DNA from: Paludibacteraceae bacterium
Lineage (GTDB): Bacteria; Bacteroidota; Bacteroidia; Bacteroidales; Paludibacteraceae
DNA: 64,000 bases
Assembly (NCBI GenBank): GCA_017553575.1
Contig: JAFZKQ010000067.1
Span: 1-64,000, forward strand
Reading direction: 5' to 3'
Positions within the stretch are counted from its first letter, which is position 1; every line of letters begins with the position of its first letter. The notes under the pieces were generated by a model that was not told where the DNA came from, made no database searches, and saw only the letters and a list, made by a program, of their open reading frames with translations. The translations under genes were made by a program, and so were the position numbers. Of this stretch, positions 1 to 10,220 are shown piece after piece.

Positions 1-321
1 AAAGGCAAAAATTCTCCTAAAGAATCACAAAAACCATTAAAATTTCCAAACCTTCCAATCCTATCCGTTCACAATCCACATTCCAAACAAAAAATAACAA
101 ATAGGCAGGATGAATGCCCTATCTATTGATTAAAAGAGAATTAAACACGAAGCAGAGGGGGACCCCCCAATTTTTAACAAGATAAAACTCAAAATAAGAT
201 ATTTTTTGGAGTGATAAATAGTGTATAATTATTTTTAAAGATTTATATTTGCTACAATTTTGAATTATGTAGGTGAAATTTTTTATTAATTATTTAAAAT
301 ATTAATTATAATCTGTTAGTA
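1..321. other. AT-rich upstream region of the SusC operon
   Basis: No open reading frame is supported here. The stretch is very AT-rich. A short G-run/C-run hairpin followed by T residues at about 155-175 could be the terminator of a gene left of the window. The 3' half carries the SusC promoter and an untranslated leader. Confidence 0.5.
244..251 (+). promoter_or_regulatory. Bacteroidales -7 element for the susC operon
   Basis: TATATTTG matches the Bacteroidales -7 consensus TAnnTTTG exactly. No clear TTG lies at the usual -33 distance, so the match rests on the -7 box. It predicts transcription starting near 258 and a leader of about 64 nt. Confidence 0.45.
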
Positions 322-3300
322 ATGAGAAAAGTTTTATTGTCTTCAATGCTTCTCCTTACCGGCGTCGGGGTGGCTTCAGCCCGCACGATAAAGGGAACGA
401 TTTCGGACGCGGACGATGTTCTTCCGGGTGCGAATGTAGTCATTAAAGGTACGACTCAAGGTACGACTACGGACAAGGATGGAAATTTCGAACTCGATGT
501 CGAGGATGGACAGACCATTGAAATTTCTTATGTGGGCTATCAAAACAAAACCATCAAGATCACTTCTGCAATGAAGAACCTCAACGTAAAAATGGCCACC
601 GATGACAACGTAATGGAAGAGGTGGTTGTTGTAGGTTATGGTGTTCAAAAGAAGAGCGACTTGACAGGTGCTGTATCTGGCGTTCGTGAAGAGAAATTGA
701 AAGAGACGGTTTCCGCTTCTATCGACCAAGCTTTGAACGGACGTGTTTCCGGTGTGCAAGTTAACAATTCATCTGGTCAACCAGGTGCTGCCTCTACAGT
801 ACGTGTACGTGGTACATCTTCTTTGACAGGTAACAACGACCCTCTTTATGTGGTAGACGGTATGCCTATCGGTGCAGGTTTGCAATCTAACGGTTCCAAC
901 CCATTGGCAGCCATCAACCCTGCCGATATCGTATCCATGGAGGTTTTGAAGGATGCATCTGCAACAGCTATCTACGGTTCTCGTGCTGCAAACGGTGTCA
1001 TCATGATCACAACTCGTAAGGGTAACAAAAACGAGTCAAAGATCAACTATAGCGGCCAATTGATGGTTTCCTCTCCAGCTAAGAAGTTGGATGTGATGAA
1101 CTTGCAAGAGTACGCACAATTCGTAAACAGCGATGGTGCAATTGCAGCGTTCAAGGAGGATTCAGAGGCTGAATACTTGAGAAACCCTCAATATTTGGGA
1201 GAAGGTACTGACTGGCAAGACGAAATGCTTCGTACTGCTATCGGTCACCAACACCAATTGTCAATCTCTGGTGGTGACGAGAAGACCACTTACGCATACT
1301 CTTTCGGTTATTTGAACCAAGACGGTGTTTTGATCAACACTGACTACGAGCGTTTCAACGGTCGTGTAAACTTGGAGAACCAAACGAAGACTTGGTTGCG
1401 TACTGGTATTTCCTTGGCTTATTCTCAATCAAGCCAAACAAAGCAACCAGGATTCGACTTGGACAACAGCAACGCAGCAGCTGCCCTCGGTACTGGTGGT
1501 TCTATCGATGAGAACAACCCATTGTTGCAAGCTTTGAAGCAAAAGCCAAGTACTTCTCCTTACAACGCAGAAGGTGAATACTCAACAATCGCAGAACTCG
1601 TTCCATCAGGTAAGGCTTCTGCCATCAAGGTAAACCCAGTTGCTTTGGCTAACGATGCAGCTATCTACGCAAAGAGCCACAACATCAACGGTAACGCATT
1701 CGCTCAAATCCAACTTTGCAAGCCTTTGATTTGGCGTAATGAGATCGGTGTTGACTACACAAGCGGCGAGGAGAGCCAATTCAAGCCTGAATATGTCAGC
1801 ACAGACAAGAAGAGATCTTTGGAAGGTTACAACCGTCACAACATGTACTGGCGTGGTATGTCATCTTTGACTTACAGCTTCAAGATCAACGACAACAACT
1901 CTGGTAGCTTGATGTTGGCTACTGAAGTTTCAAAGGCTTCTTGGAACGGTGTTTACACTCAAAAGAAAGACCATCTTGACAACAACATGGTTGATTCAGA
2001 GAATCAAAACTGGGCTTTGGGTAAGACTGAGATGATCGGTGGTTACAAAGGTTTCGTTTCAACGATTTCTTACTTGGGTCGTTTCAACTACAACCTCAAA
2101 AACCGTTACATGTTGACTGCTACAGGTCGTTATGATGGTACTTCTGTATTGAGCGAAGACAATCGTTGGGGCTTCTTCCCTTCATTCTCTTTGGCATGGC
2201 GTGTTAACGAAGAGAGCGCATTGAAAGATGTTGATTGGTTGTCTAACTTGAAGCTTCGTGCAGGTTATGGACAAACTGGTAACTCAGGTAACACCATCAA
2301 CTACATCGCAACTTATACACAAGACAACACTGGTGAGTTGTACCAATCAAGAATGGGTAACCCAGACTTGGTATGGGAGACCAACTGGCAGGTTAACGGT
2401 GGTTTGGACTTCGGATTCTTCAAGAACCGCGTAAGTGGATCTTTCGATGTATACTTGAAACGTAACATTGACTTGATCCTCGACGGTACTCCAGGTTCTA
2501 CTGTAGCACCTAACGGAAACGACTTCTATACGAAGCCAAGCGTAGAGAACACTGGTTCTATCGAGAATACTGGTTTCGATGTAACATTGAACACTGTCAA
2601 CGTTGTATCTAAGATCGGTGGTCTTCCATTCGAATGGGGAACAGACATCAACTTCTCTATGGTACGTAACAAGGTAATCGACTTGAACAACGGTGGTGAG
2701 ATCGCAGGTAAATTCTATGCTAAATCAGCTCAAAGATACATCTGTATCTCAAGAGAGGGTGACGCTCCTGGTTTGTTCTACGGATACAAGACTGACGGCG
2801 TAATCCAAAACACAGCTCAATTGAACGAGAAGACTCGTGCTACTGGTACTCGCGTAGGTGACTTGAACTTCGTTGATGTTGACGGAAACGGCACAATCGA
2901 CGAGAACGATATGACCATCATCGGTGACCCTAACCCTGACTTCACATTCGGTTTGGGTAACTCACTCACTTTGGGTAACCCTAAGACTAACGGTGTATGG
3001 AGTCTCTCAATCTTCTTCAGCGGTTCATACGGAAACGACGTATTCAACTTGTTGCGTATGAGCTTGGATGGTATGGATGAGGCTGGTCTTAACTACAGCA
3101 AGGACGTTTTGGACTATGCAGTTGTTAAAACTAAAGAGGACGGTACTCAATACGTAGAGAACGCAGGTACAGACATGCCACGTCCTACAACTGAGGCTGG
3201 ACAAAACTGTACTGTAGTATCAGACAGATACGTAGAGGATGGATCATTCCTCCGTCTCCAAAACATAGCTTTGAGCTACTCATTCCCAACCAAGTGGACA

Positions 3301-3480
3301 GAGAAGATGCACTTGAGCAACTTGAAACTCTCTGCTAACGTACAAAACGTTTACACATTTACGAGCTACACGGGTTACAACCCAGAGGTTGCCTGCACAA
3401 GTCCAATCCAACAAGGTGTTGACTTTGCATCTTACCCTTCTCCAAGAATGTTCGTATTCGGTTTGAGCTTAGATTTCTAA
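322..3480 (+). CDS. SusC-family TonB-dependent outer-membrane transporter
   Basis: Outer-membrane beta-barrel that imports oligosaccharides or peptides using TonB energy and pairs with the SusD-like lipoprotein encoded 28 nt downstream. A signal peptide (about residues 1-20) is followed by a carboxypeptidase-D-regulatory-like domain (about 22-90), then the TonB-box/plug region starting at EEVVVVGYGVQKKSDLTGA (about 100-210), then a long barrel ending in an aromatic residue (LSLDF), as outer-membrane proteins do. The length of 1052 residues is normal for SusC. Codon use is strongly biased (TTG for Leu, GGT for Gly, AAC for Asn) like ileS and pckA in this window, which suggests very high expression. 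The substrate cannot be told from sequence because no glycoside hydrolase lies nearby. Confidence 0.95.
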   Translation: MRKVLLSSMLLLTGVGVASARTIKGTISDADDVLPGANVVIKGTTQGTTTDKDGNFELDVEDGQTIEISYVGYQNKTIKITSAMKNLNVKMATDDNVMEEVVVVGYGVQKKSDLTGAVSGVREEKLKETVSASIDQALNGRVSGVQVNNSSGQPGAASTVRVRGTSSLTGNNDPLYVVDGMPIGAGLQSNGSNPLAAINPADIVSMEVLKDASATAIYGSRAANGVIMITTRKGNKNESKINYSGQLMVSSPAKKLDVMNLQEYAQFVNSDGAIAAFKEDSEAEYLRNPQYLGEGTDWQDEMLRTAIGHQHQLSISGGDEKTTYAYSFGYLNQDGVLINTDYERFNGRVNLENQTKTWLRTGISLAYSQSSQTKQPGFDLDNSNAAAALGTGGSIDENNPLLQALKQKPSTSPYNAEGEYSTIAELVPSGKASAIKVNPVALANDAAIYAKSHNINGNAFAQIQLCKPLIWRNEIGVDYTSGEESQFKPEYVSTDKKRSLEGYNRHNMYWRGMSSLTYSFKINDNNSGSLMLATEVSKASWNGVYTQKKDHLDNNMVDSENQNWALGKTEMIGGYKGFVSTISYLGRFNYNLKNRYMLTATGRYDGTSVLSEDNRWGFFPSFSLAWRVNEESALKDVDWLSNLKLRAGYGQTGNSGNTINYIATYTQDNTGELYQSRMGNPDLVWETNWQVNGGLDFGFFKNRVSGSFDVYLKRNIDLILDGTPGSTVAPNGNDFYTKPSVENTGSIENTGFDVTLNTVNVVSKIGGLPFEWGTDINFSMVRNKVIDLNNGGEIAGKFYAKSAQRYICISREGDAPGLFYGYKTDGVIQNTAQLNEKTRATGTRVGDLNFVDVDGNGTIDENDMTIIGDPNPDFTFGLGNSLTLGNPKTNGVWSLSIFFSGSYGNDVFNLLRMSLDGMDEAGLNYSKDVLDYAVVKTKEDGTQYVENAGTDMPRPTTEAGQNCTVVSDRYVEDGSFLRLQNIALSYSFPTKWTEKMHLSNLKLSANVQNVYTFTSYTGYNPEVACTSPIQQGVDFASYPSPRMFVFGLSLDF

Positions 3481-3508
3481 TTAATAATGACTTATTAATA
3501 ATTTGAAC

Positions 3509-5431
3509 ATGAAAGTAAATAATTTCAAATATAAGGCATTAGCCTTGGGATTAGGTGCAGTATCGCTCCTTTCCACGACTTCCTGCACCGACGATTTCTT
3601 GGACGGACAAATTCCTGACCAAGTGTCTGCAGCGAACATGACATCAGAAGAACACTACCGTCAAATGTTGGATGCTCTCTACGGAGGCAAGAAGGTGGTT
3701 GAATATGATGCAAAATTCAACTGGGTATTCAACGAAGGTGCTGCTGGTAACCTTTACAACGTATACCAAGATGAGGGTACAGCCTTCAAATTGCAAATCA
3801 AGGAGAGCAACTCTATCTTGGCAGAAGGTTTCCGTGCCATCTATGGTGGTATCATCGCAACAGCTAACCGTATTATCCACATGGATATGAGCGCAGCTGA
3901 ATTCGGAGAAGAGAAGAAAGCCGAGATTATCGCCGAGGCTAAGTTGATGCGTGCTTACGCTCACTTCATGGCTACTGAGTATTGGGGTGCTGTGCCTTTG
4001 ATCCTCGACACAGATAAGAGTGCAAAGGATACAAAGCCACTTGTAACTCGTGCGACTGTCTACGCTGCTGTAGAGAAAGATTTGCAAGATGCTGAAGCAG
4101 GTTTGCCTGATGTACCAGCAAAGAACACCATCCAACCAACCAAATGGGCTGCTAAGGGTCTTTTGGCTAAGTTGTATTTGACAATGGCTGCTTGTAAGAC
4201 GAATCCTGCCCTCAAGACAGGAAACGCAAACTTCAACTTCCAATGCTCAGACTTGGGTTATACATCTGAGGCTTTGTATGACTCAGTCATTGTGCATACT
4301 ACAGAGATCATCAACAGTGGCAAGTTCCAATTGGCTACACACAACGCTATGTTCGGAACTCCTCAATATGACAACTCTCCAGAAACTATCCTTGCATGGC
4401 ACTATGTAGGTGGTGGTTGGGGAGAAGGTTCTCAATACCAATGTCAAATGGCTCGTGAATCAGACTGGTCTCCAGGTGCTGGTTGGGGAGGTGGTAAGGG
4501 TCTTTGCTACACCCTTTACAACGACTTCAACAAGACAGATGCTCGTTTGCGCGAGGTATGTATGTATGCAAACCAACCATACTACACTGTAAAAGGCCAA
4601 GAGTACATTTATGGTAAAGATTTGATGGACGGTATCGGTGTTCTCAACAACATCAAGAAGTTCGTTTGGGGTGCTGACGGTATAAGCCACTTCATGTCAC
4701 ACAGAGCACGCTTCGACATCCTCCGTCTCTCTCAAGTATACATGATGAGACAAGAGGCTAACATGTTGAAGAATGGCGACTACGCTGCAGAATACAGCGA
4801 CATGAGCGACTTGAACGCTGTGCTTACTGCACACGACGCAAACTACACAAAGACTTCTATGGCATACTACAAGGCTTTGGAAGGCAAGTTGGTTAACATC
4901 GAGAATGTAAAGGTTGGTTCTGAGACTTACTCTTCAAGAAATGGTGCAGAAGGATTCAACCCATTGAAAGACCGTGTTGTTGGTAACACTGGCGTTGAGA
5001 TGTACCACACTCAACACCGTGCTGACTTCATCCAAGAGCTTCGTAAGGAGTTCGCTATGGAGGGTCAAGCTTGGTTCGACCTCAAGCGTCTCTACTACAT
5101 GACTCAAGAGGGTGCATACCACTTCTTGAAAGAGCAAGATAGAGCATGTTACATGGTTCAAGCTCCTAACGTAGAGGATCCAAAGGAAGAGGCAGACTAC
5201 GATCGTCAAGCATTGGTTAACGATATCACTTGGCAACGTGTTGACAGAAACGAGGATGGCATCAAGAACCCTTCTGGTCAAGAGGAGACAATCGACGTAG
5301 ATGGATTCCACAACAACGACACTTGGTTCTTGCCTTTCCCTGCTGACGTTGACGTTCGTTTGGGTATTGCAGTTGGTTCTCCAGCTCAAAACATGGTAGA
5401 TGCAGTTAACAACGGTAGCTACCCTTATTGA
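3509..5431 (+). CDS. SusD/RagB-family surface lipoprotein
   Basis: Nutrient-binding lipoprotein that caps the SusC barrel. The N-terminus is a lipoprotein signal ending in LLSTTSC with Cys26, followed by TDDF, the acidic stretch that sends Bacteroidetes lipoproteins to the cell surface. The helical TPR-like SusD core follows, with EAKLMRAYAHFMATEYWGAVPL typical of the N-terminal domain and a C-terminal region with FAMEGQAWFDLKRL. ATG 3509 is preferred over the in-frame TTG at 3503, because the signal peptide then starts MKVNNFKYKA. It shares the optimised codon use of susC and is probably co-transcribed with it. Confidence 0.94.
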   Translation: MKVNNFKYKALALGLGAVSLLSTTSCTDDFLDGQIPDQVSAANMTSEEHYRQMLDALYGGKKVVEYDAKFNWVFNEGAAGNLYNVYQDEGTAFKLQIKESNSILAEGFRAIYGGIIATANRIIHMDMSAAEFGEEKKAEIIAEAKLMRAYAHFMATEYWGAVPLILDTDKSAKDTKPLVTRATVYAAVEKDLQDAEAGLPDVPAKNTIQPTKWAAKGLLAKLYLTMAACKTNPALKTGNANFNFQCSDLGYTSEALYDSVIVHTTEIINSGKFQLATHNAMFGTPQYDNSPETILAWHYVGGGWGEGSQYQCQMARESDWSPGAGWGGGKGLCYTLYNDFNKTDARLREVCMYANQPYYTVKGQEYIYGKDLMDGIGVLNNIKKFVWGADGISHFMSHRARFDILRLSQVYMMRQEANMLKNGDYAAEYSDMSDLNAVLTAHDANYTKTSMAYYKALEGKLVNIENVKVGSETYSSRNGAEGFNPLKDRVVGNTGVEMYHTQHRADFIQELRKEFAMEGQAWFDLKRLYYMTQEGAYHFLKEQDRACYMVQAPNVEDPKEEADYDRQALVNDITWQRVDRNEDGIKNPSGQEETIDVDGFHNNDTWFLPFPADVDVRLGIAVGSPAQNMVDAVNNGSYPY

Positions 5432-5448
5432 TAACTTTTAGTCGGGTA

Positions 5449-5473
5449 CTCTCCCTCCTCTGTTGAGGGAGAG
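5449..5473 (+). other. intercistronic hairpin between susD and the glycan-binding gene
   Basis: A perfect 9-bp stem (CTCTCCCTC / GAGGGAGAG) with a 7-nt loop lies 18 nt after the susD stop. It has no following T-run, so it is more likely an mRNA stabiliser or partial attenuator that sets the ratio of SusCD to the third protein than a full terminator. Confidence 0.5.
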
Positions 5474-5512
5474 ACCTTCTACAAATTTTCAACGAATAAA
5501 AAAAACAAAACA

Positions 5513-7060
5513 ATGAAATTGAGGACAAAATTATATTCGACTGCACTTGCATCATTAGCTGTTGCAGGAGGCTTCTTGACCTCTTGTGAAGATGATTGTG
5601 TAGATTGCAAATGCAATATGCAAGTTTACGATATTGTAGACGCATACGATACAGAAAACCCATTGCCAAACCTACGTTTTGACAGAACCGTCATCATCCG
5701 TGGTGAAGGTTTGGGTAGTGCTAACCGTGTTGAAATGATTGCTAGCGACGGAACAGTAGATACTACGTTGTACCTTCGTCCAACATTGGTAACTAACAAT
5801 GCCATCATCCTTAAATTGGAAGGCCGCAAGAGCACCATCAACACTAGTGCTTTGAAGATTTATTCAAAAGTTTGCCAAGAGCCTTTGGCAATGACTATCG
5901 AGTGTTCTGGTGACCCTTCAATCAAGGGATTCTTCTCTGAGTTCGTTCCTGCTGGTGGAACTTTGAGAATTGCGGGTGACTACTTCTACGGAACAGAAGC
6001 TGCTCCTTTGCAAGTATTGTTCGAGGACGAAAGCGGCAACCGTATCCCAGGAGCTATCGTTGGCAACACAAAGACTAACATCGACGTAATCGTTCCTGCA
6101 GAGGCAAAGAAGGGTTCTCAAGTATGGGTTAAGACTCCTATCGGCGAAACCGCTGCTAGCGTTCTTCTTAACGACGAAAGCAAGGTGTTCTTGAACTTCG
6201 ACGGCAACTGCACTGCTGGTGCTGGTCGCTACGGAGCTGTTAAGGACGGAGCTTACACTGCTGGCGCTACCAACACTTATGAGTTAGGAAGCGTTCCTGC
6301 TTGGACTGGCAACTATGGTGCTTTGACTAACCACGACAACTGGTCTTGGAATGACTACAATACTCTTTCTGTAGAGGGTCAAGAGAGGAATATGGAGAAT
6401 CCAGAGTGGGGTCAAAGAAACCTTTTGGATTTCAGCACGGACCCTGCATCCTTGCCTGCTTACGACTACTCAAACAACAACTACGTGTTGAAATTTGAGG
6501 TATTCGTTCCTGCTGACAAACCAATCAACCACGCATTCATCTTCGCATTCACTGAGTGGGGTGCAGAAGACGAGGATGGTGACCACTACAATGGTACTAC
6601 GTTCTATTGCTGGAACTACCTTAGTGGTGATGATCCAGACGCTCTTCCTGCTGCTGTAGTAGTATTCGACCGCAACGTAGTTACAGTTGACGCTGACGAC
6701 CAACCTGCTTGTAGCGAAGGTGGTGCTAAGGGCTTCCACACTGGTGGCCAATGGATGACAGTTGCAGTTCCTTTGACTTCAACTTACTTCCACGTAGCTT
6801 GCCAAGCATCTGGTTTGTTCAACAAATTGGCTAACAGAAAGTCTCTCGGTCACTTGGATGCTAAGGATTTCTACAACTTGTGGATATTCCCAGATCCAAA
6901 CGATCGTGGCGAGGTTACAAAAGACTACTTCATCGCATTCGATAACTTCCGTATCGTAGAAGAGAACGGTAGCGGTTTGTTGTTGGGCTTGTACGGTCAA
7001 GGTACAAGAGATGGTAACCCAGCTGCTAAGAACGACTGGTTCGGTATGGCTGGAAAATAA
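5513..7060 (+). CDS. surface glycan-binding lipoprotein (SGBP-B-like, IPT/TIG domains)
   Basis: Third gene of the SusC-SusD operon, in the place usually taken by the auxiliary surface glycan-binding protein. A lipoprotein signal ends at Cys25 (FLTSC), followed by EDD. Residues of about 45-220 look like tandem IPT/TIG immunoglobulin-like domains (TVIIRGEGLGSANRV; GGTLRIAGDYFYG). The C-terminal half begins at VFLNFDGNC and ends with a DNFRIVEE segment, resembling the ligand-binding domain of SGBP-B proteins. No catalytic motif is visible. It probably binds the glycan and passes it to SusD. The ligand is unknown. Confidence 0.75.
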   Translation: MKLRTKLYSTALASLAVAGGFLTSCEDDCVDCKCNMQVYDIVDAYDTENPLPNLRFDRTVIIRGEGLGSANRVEMIASDGTVDTTLYLRPTLVTNNAIILKLEGRKSTINTSALKIYSKVCQEPLAMTIECSGDPSIKGFFSEFVPAGGTLRIAGDYFYGTEAAPLQVLFEDESGNRIPGAIVGNTKTNIDVIVPAEAKKGSQVWVKTPIGETAASVLLNDESKVFLNFDGNCTAGAGRYGAVKDGAYTAGATNTYELGSVPAWTGNYGALTNHDNWSWNDYNTLSVEGQERNMENPEWGQRNLLDFSTDPASLPAYDYSNNNYVLKFEVFVPADKPINHAFIFAFTEWGAEDEDGDHYNGTTFYCWNYLSGDDPDALPAAVVVFDRNVVTVDADDQPACSEGGAKGFHTGGQWMTVAVPLTSTYFHVACQASGLFNKLANRKSLGHLDAKDFYNLWIFPDPNDRGEVTKDYFIAFDNFRIVEENGSGLLLGLYGQGTRDGNPAAKNDWFGMAGK

Positions 7061-7082
7061 TTCGGTCATCTGAAATAACCCT

Positions 7083-7116
7083 AAGAGGAGTGGCACTCGT
7101 GTCACTCCTCTTTTTT
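7083..7116 (+). terminator. terminator of the SusC/D operon
   Basis: A 10-bp stem (AAGAGGAGTG / CACTCCTCTT) is followed by a run of T, 23 nt after the preceding stop codon. Confidence 0.85.
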
Positions 7117-7170
7117 GTGACCGATTGAATCGATGCTGCAAAAATCTTTCTCAAAAAAAGGATATAGAGT

Positions 7171-7200
7171 TTGCTTATTCGAGAAAAAGCAATACCTTTG
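7171..7200 (+). promoter_or_regulatory. tRNA-Leu promoter
   Basis: TTG at 7171-7173, a 19-nt spacer and TACCTTTG at 7193-7200 form an exact Bacteroidales -33/-7 promoter 20 nt before the tRNA. Confidence 0.75.
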
Positions 7201-7220
7201 CACCGCAAACCAAAAGAAAT

Positions 7221-7302
7221 GCGGATGTGGCGTAATTGGTAGCCGCGCTAGACTTAGGATCTAGTGTCGTGAGACGTGTGGGTTCGAGTCCCGTCATCCG
7301 CA
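7221..7302 (+). tRNA. tRNA-Leu (anticodon TAG)
   Basis: The acceptor arms GCGGATG and CATCCGC pair, the T arm contains GGTTCGAGTCC, and the anticodon stem CTAGA/TCTAG encloses the loop CTTAGGA with anticodon TAG. The total of 82 nt and the long variable arm fit a class II leucine tRNA. The 3' CCA is not encoded. Confidence 0.95.
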
Positions 7303-7303
7303 C

Positions 7304-7335
7304 AAAGCCTGAACTTCGGTTCGGGCTTTTCTTTT
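7304..7335 (+). terminator. tRNA terminator with UUCG loop
   Basis: The stem AAAGCCTGAAC / GTTCGGGCTTT closes on a TTCG tetraloop and is followed by T-rich sequence right after the tRNA. Confidence 0.85.
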
Positions 7336-7494
7336 TGATACACATCACTTCTACGACAAGACCAACTACCGAAATCAGCCCAAATCCACCAAACTCCACT
7401 CCCTACCCCATGACAGAAAGCAAAAAAATCATTCTCTATTTTCTTCCAGTCCCTCTTTTCAACTTTTTTTCCTATTTTTACAAAAAATTTTACA

Positions 7495-7530
7495 ATCGTG
7501 GTGTAGTACACGATTTAACGTAGTGCGTTA
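7495..7530 (+). promoter_or_regulatory. two small hairpins in the leader of the topoisomerase gene
   Basis: ATCGTG/CACGAT (8-nt loop) and TTAACG/CGTTAG (5-nt loop) lie back to back 35-70 nt before the start codon. This may be a folded leader or an operator; function is unknown. Confidence 0.3.
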
Positions 7531-7564
7531 GGAGGCAGATCTCCTTCAATTCAAATCAGAGCGA

Positions 7565-10204
7565 ATGGCAAAAGAGGACAATAACGAGGATTTAGACAAA
7601 GAGATGGACGATAGCGAGGTCACCGGACACTCTTCCTACAAGATACCATCAAAAGATGACGAAGGGGCGAAATACCAACTTTCGGGCATGTTCCAAAATT
7701 GGTTTCTCGACTATGCCTCCTATGTCATACTCGAACGTGCCGTTCCCCACCTCGACGACGGTCTGAAACCCGTTCAAAGAAGGATTCTCCACTCCATGAA
7801 GAGATTGGATGACGGCCGGTACAACAAGGTTGCGAATATCGTGGGTCATACCATGCAATTCCACCCCCACGGAGATGCCTCCATTGGCGATGCCTTGGTT
7901 CAACTCGGACAGAAAGAACTTCTCATCGACTGCCAAGGTAACTGGGGTAATATCCTGACGGGAGATAGCGCAGCCGCTCCCCGTTACATCGAAGCAAGGC
8001 TATCCAAGTTTGCCCTCGATGTCGTCTTCAACCCAAAAATCACAGAATGGAAGGCCTCTTACGACGGAAGGAACAAGGAGCCAATTACGCTTCCTGTCAA
8101 GTTCCCGCTCCTACTCGCCCAAGGTGTAGAAGGAATCGCCGTCGGACTCTCCTCCAAAATACTTCCCCACAATTTCAATGAAATCATAGAGGGGGCCATC
8201 GCCTACCTTAAAGGGGAGGACTTCTCGCTCTACCCAGACTTCCTCACAGGAGGTCTCATCGACGTATCCAAATATAATGACGGAGAACGGGGCGGTAGTG
8301 TAAGAATCCGTTCCCGCATTACCAAACTCGACAATAAGACATTAGTCATCAATGACATTCCTTACGGCAAAACGACAGGGAAAGTCATAGAATCCATCTT
8401 GAAGGCCAACGAAAAAGGCAAAATCAACATCAAGAAAGTGGACGATAACACGGCTAATCAAGTCGAAATCGTCATCCACCTGTCCGACAAGACCTCGTCC
8501 GACAAGACCATCGACGCACTCTACGCCTTTACGGACTGCGAAGTAAGCATCTCCCCTAATTGCTGCGTGATAGCGGACGACAAGCCTAATTTCACCAACG
8601 TGAAAGAGGTGTTGCGCACCTCCGTAGACAGGACAAAAGATTTGCTACAACGGGAACTACAAATCCAAAAGGGAGAGTTGCTCGAACAATTGAACTTCTG
8701 CTCTCTCGAAAAGATATTCATCGAGGAACGCATCTACAAGGATAAGCAATTCGAAAACAGCAAAAATGTTGACGACGTACTGAACCACATCGCCACACGC
8801 CTCGAACCTTTCCGCAAACTCTTCGTGAGGGATGTAACCCGAGACGACCTGCTCCGCCTTTTGGAAATCAAGATGAAGAGAATCCTGAAATTCGAATCGG
8901 ACAAGTCGGAGGAGCAAATCGCCCTACTCCGCCAACAAATTGCCGACATAGACAACAAATTGGAACACTTAGTGGACTACGCTATTTCTTGGTTCCAAAG
9001 TCTAAAAGACAAATACGGCAATCAACATCCCCGCCTCACCGAAATCAGGAATTTCGAGACCATCAATGCGGCAAAAGTGGTGGAGGCCAACGAGAAACTC
9101 TATGTCAACCGAGACGAAGGATTCATCGGAACTGGATTAAAGAAGGATGAATTCGTCTGCAACTGTTCCGACATCGACGACATCATCGTCTTCTTCAAAG
9201 ACGGAAAATACAAAGTGGTGAAGGTGGCAGAGAAACTCTATGTCGGCAAAAACATCCTCCATGTCAACGTCTTTAAGAAGAACGACAAACGTACCATTTA
9301 CAATGTCGTCTACCGTGACGGTAAGGCAGGTGGTCCATCCTACATAAAGCGATTCGCCGTGACAGGCGTGACGCGCGACAAAGATTACGACATCACCCAA
9401 GAGAAAGATGGATCAAAGATCCTCTATTTCTCCGCCAACGCCAACGCTGAGGCCGAGGTCATCCGTGTCACACTGAAACCGAAACTCCGCTTGAAAGTGA
9501 CCGCCTTCGAACGTGACTTCAGCGAAATCGGCATCAAAGGACGCCAATCCATCGGAAATATCCTCACAAAGAATGAGGTTCTCAAGATTACCTTGAAACA
9601 AAAGGGAACCTCCACTTTAGGTGGACGAATGGTTTGGTTCGACAAGGACGTGCTACGCCTCAACTACGACGGTAGAGGCACCCTTTTGGGCGAATTCCAA
9701 CCAGACGACCAACTGCTCGTCGTAACAGAAAAGGGAGACTACTACACAACCACCTTCGACGACACCAACCACTTCGCCGACGACGTGAAATTTGTGGAGA
9801 AATTCTCGGAGAGCAAAGTATGGACCGTAGCCCTTTTCGATGCAGATGCAGGCTACAAATACATCAAACGATTCCAGTTCGAACCGACGAAGAAGAGTGT
9901 CAACTTCTTGGGCGAGAATCCGAAATCCACTCTCATCTTAATCACAGACACCGTCTATCCTCGCATAAAAGTGACCTTCGGAGGAAGCGACCAACACCAC
10001 GAGCCTCAGATTATCGACGTTGACGGATTTATCGGTGTCAAAGGTTTAAAAGCAAAAGGCAAACGAATAAACACATGGGACATCGCCCAAATCGAAGAAA
10101 TTGAACCCATCAGATTCCCCGAAGAACCAAAGCCTGAAGAGGTAGAGGAAACAGAGGAGTCGGAAGAGGGCAAGGACGACAACGGGCAACTATCCCTTTT
10201 TTAA
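7565..10204 (+). CDS. parC: DNA topoisomerase IV subunit A (GyrA/ParC family)
   Basis: Cuts and rejoins double-stranded DNA in the type II topoisomerase reaction, chiefly to separate daughter chromosomes. After an acidic N-terminal tail, the breakage-reunion domain begins at about residue 40 (DYASYVILERAVPHLDDGLKP). The catalytic tyrosine is Tyr141 in APRYIEARL. The C-terminal half forms the beta-pinwheel DNA-wrapping region. The GyrA-box typical of gyrase is not evident, and the acidic tail (EEVEETEESEEG) fits the Bacteroidales ParC-type protein of about 880 residues. A GyrA assignment cannot be wholly excluded. The ParE partner gene is not in the window. Confidence 0.85.
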   Translation: MAKEDNNEDLDKEMDDSEVTGHSSYKIPSKDDEGAKYQLSGMFQNWFLDYASYVILERAVPHLDDGLKPVQRRILHSMKRLDDGRYNKVANIVGHTMQFHPHGDASIGDALVQLGQKELLIDCQGNWGNILTGDSAAAPRYIEARLSKFALDVVFNPKITEWKASYDGRNKEPITLPVKFPLLLAQGVEGIAVGLSSKILPHNFNEIIEGAIAYLKGEDFSLYPDFLTGGLIDVSKYNDGERGGSVRIRSRITKLDNKTLVINDIPYGKTTGKVIESILKANEKGKINIKKVDDNTANQVEIVIHLSDKTSSDKTIDALYAFTDCEVSISPNCCVIADDKPNFTNVKEVLRTSVDRTKDLLQRELQIQKGELLEQLNFCSLEKIFIEERIYKDKQFENSKNVDDVLNHIATRLEPFRKLFVRDVTRDDLLRLLEIKMKRILKFESDKSEEQIALLRQQIADIDNKLEHLVDYAISWFQSLKDKYGNQHPRLTEIRNFETINAAKVVEANEKLYVNRDEGFIGTGLKKDEFVCNCSDIDDIIVFFKDGKYKVVKVAEKLYVGKNILHVNVFKKNDKRTIYNVVYRDGKAGGPSYIKRFAVTGVTRDKDYDITQEKDGSKILYFSANANAEAEVIRVTLKPKLRLKVTAFERDFSEIGIKGRQSIGNILTKNEVLKITLKQKGTSTLGGRMVWFDKDVLRLNYDGRGTLLGEFQPDDQLLVVTEKGDYYTTTFDDTNHFADDVKFVEKFSESKVWTVALFDADAGYKYIKRFQFEPTKKSVNFLGENPKSTLILITDTVYPRIKVTFGGSDQHHEPQIIDVDGFIGVKGLKAKGKRINTWDIAQIEEIEPIRFPEEPKPEEVEETEESEEGKDDNGQLSLF

Positions 10205-10220
10205 TCTAATACGAAAAGCC

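Noticed and set aside
322-7060. Complete polysaccharide utilisation locus
   Set aside because: No glycoside hydrolase, lyase or regulator lies next to the SusC/D genes; a tRNA and housekeeping genes follow.
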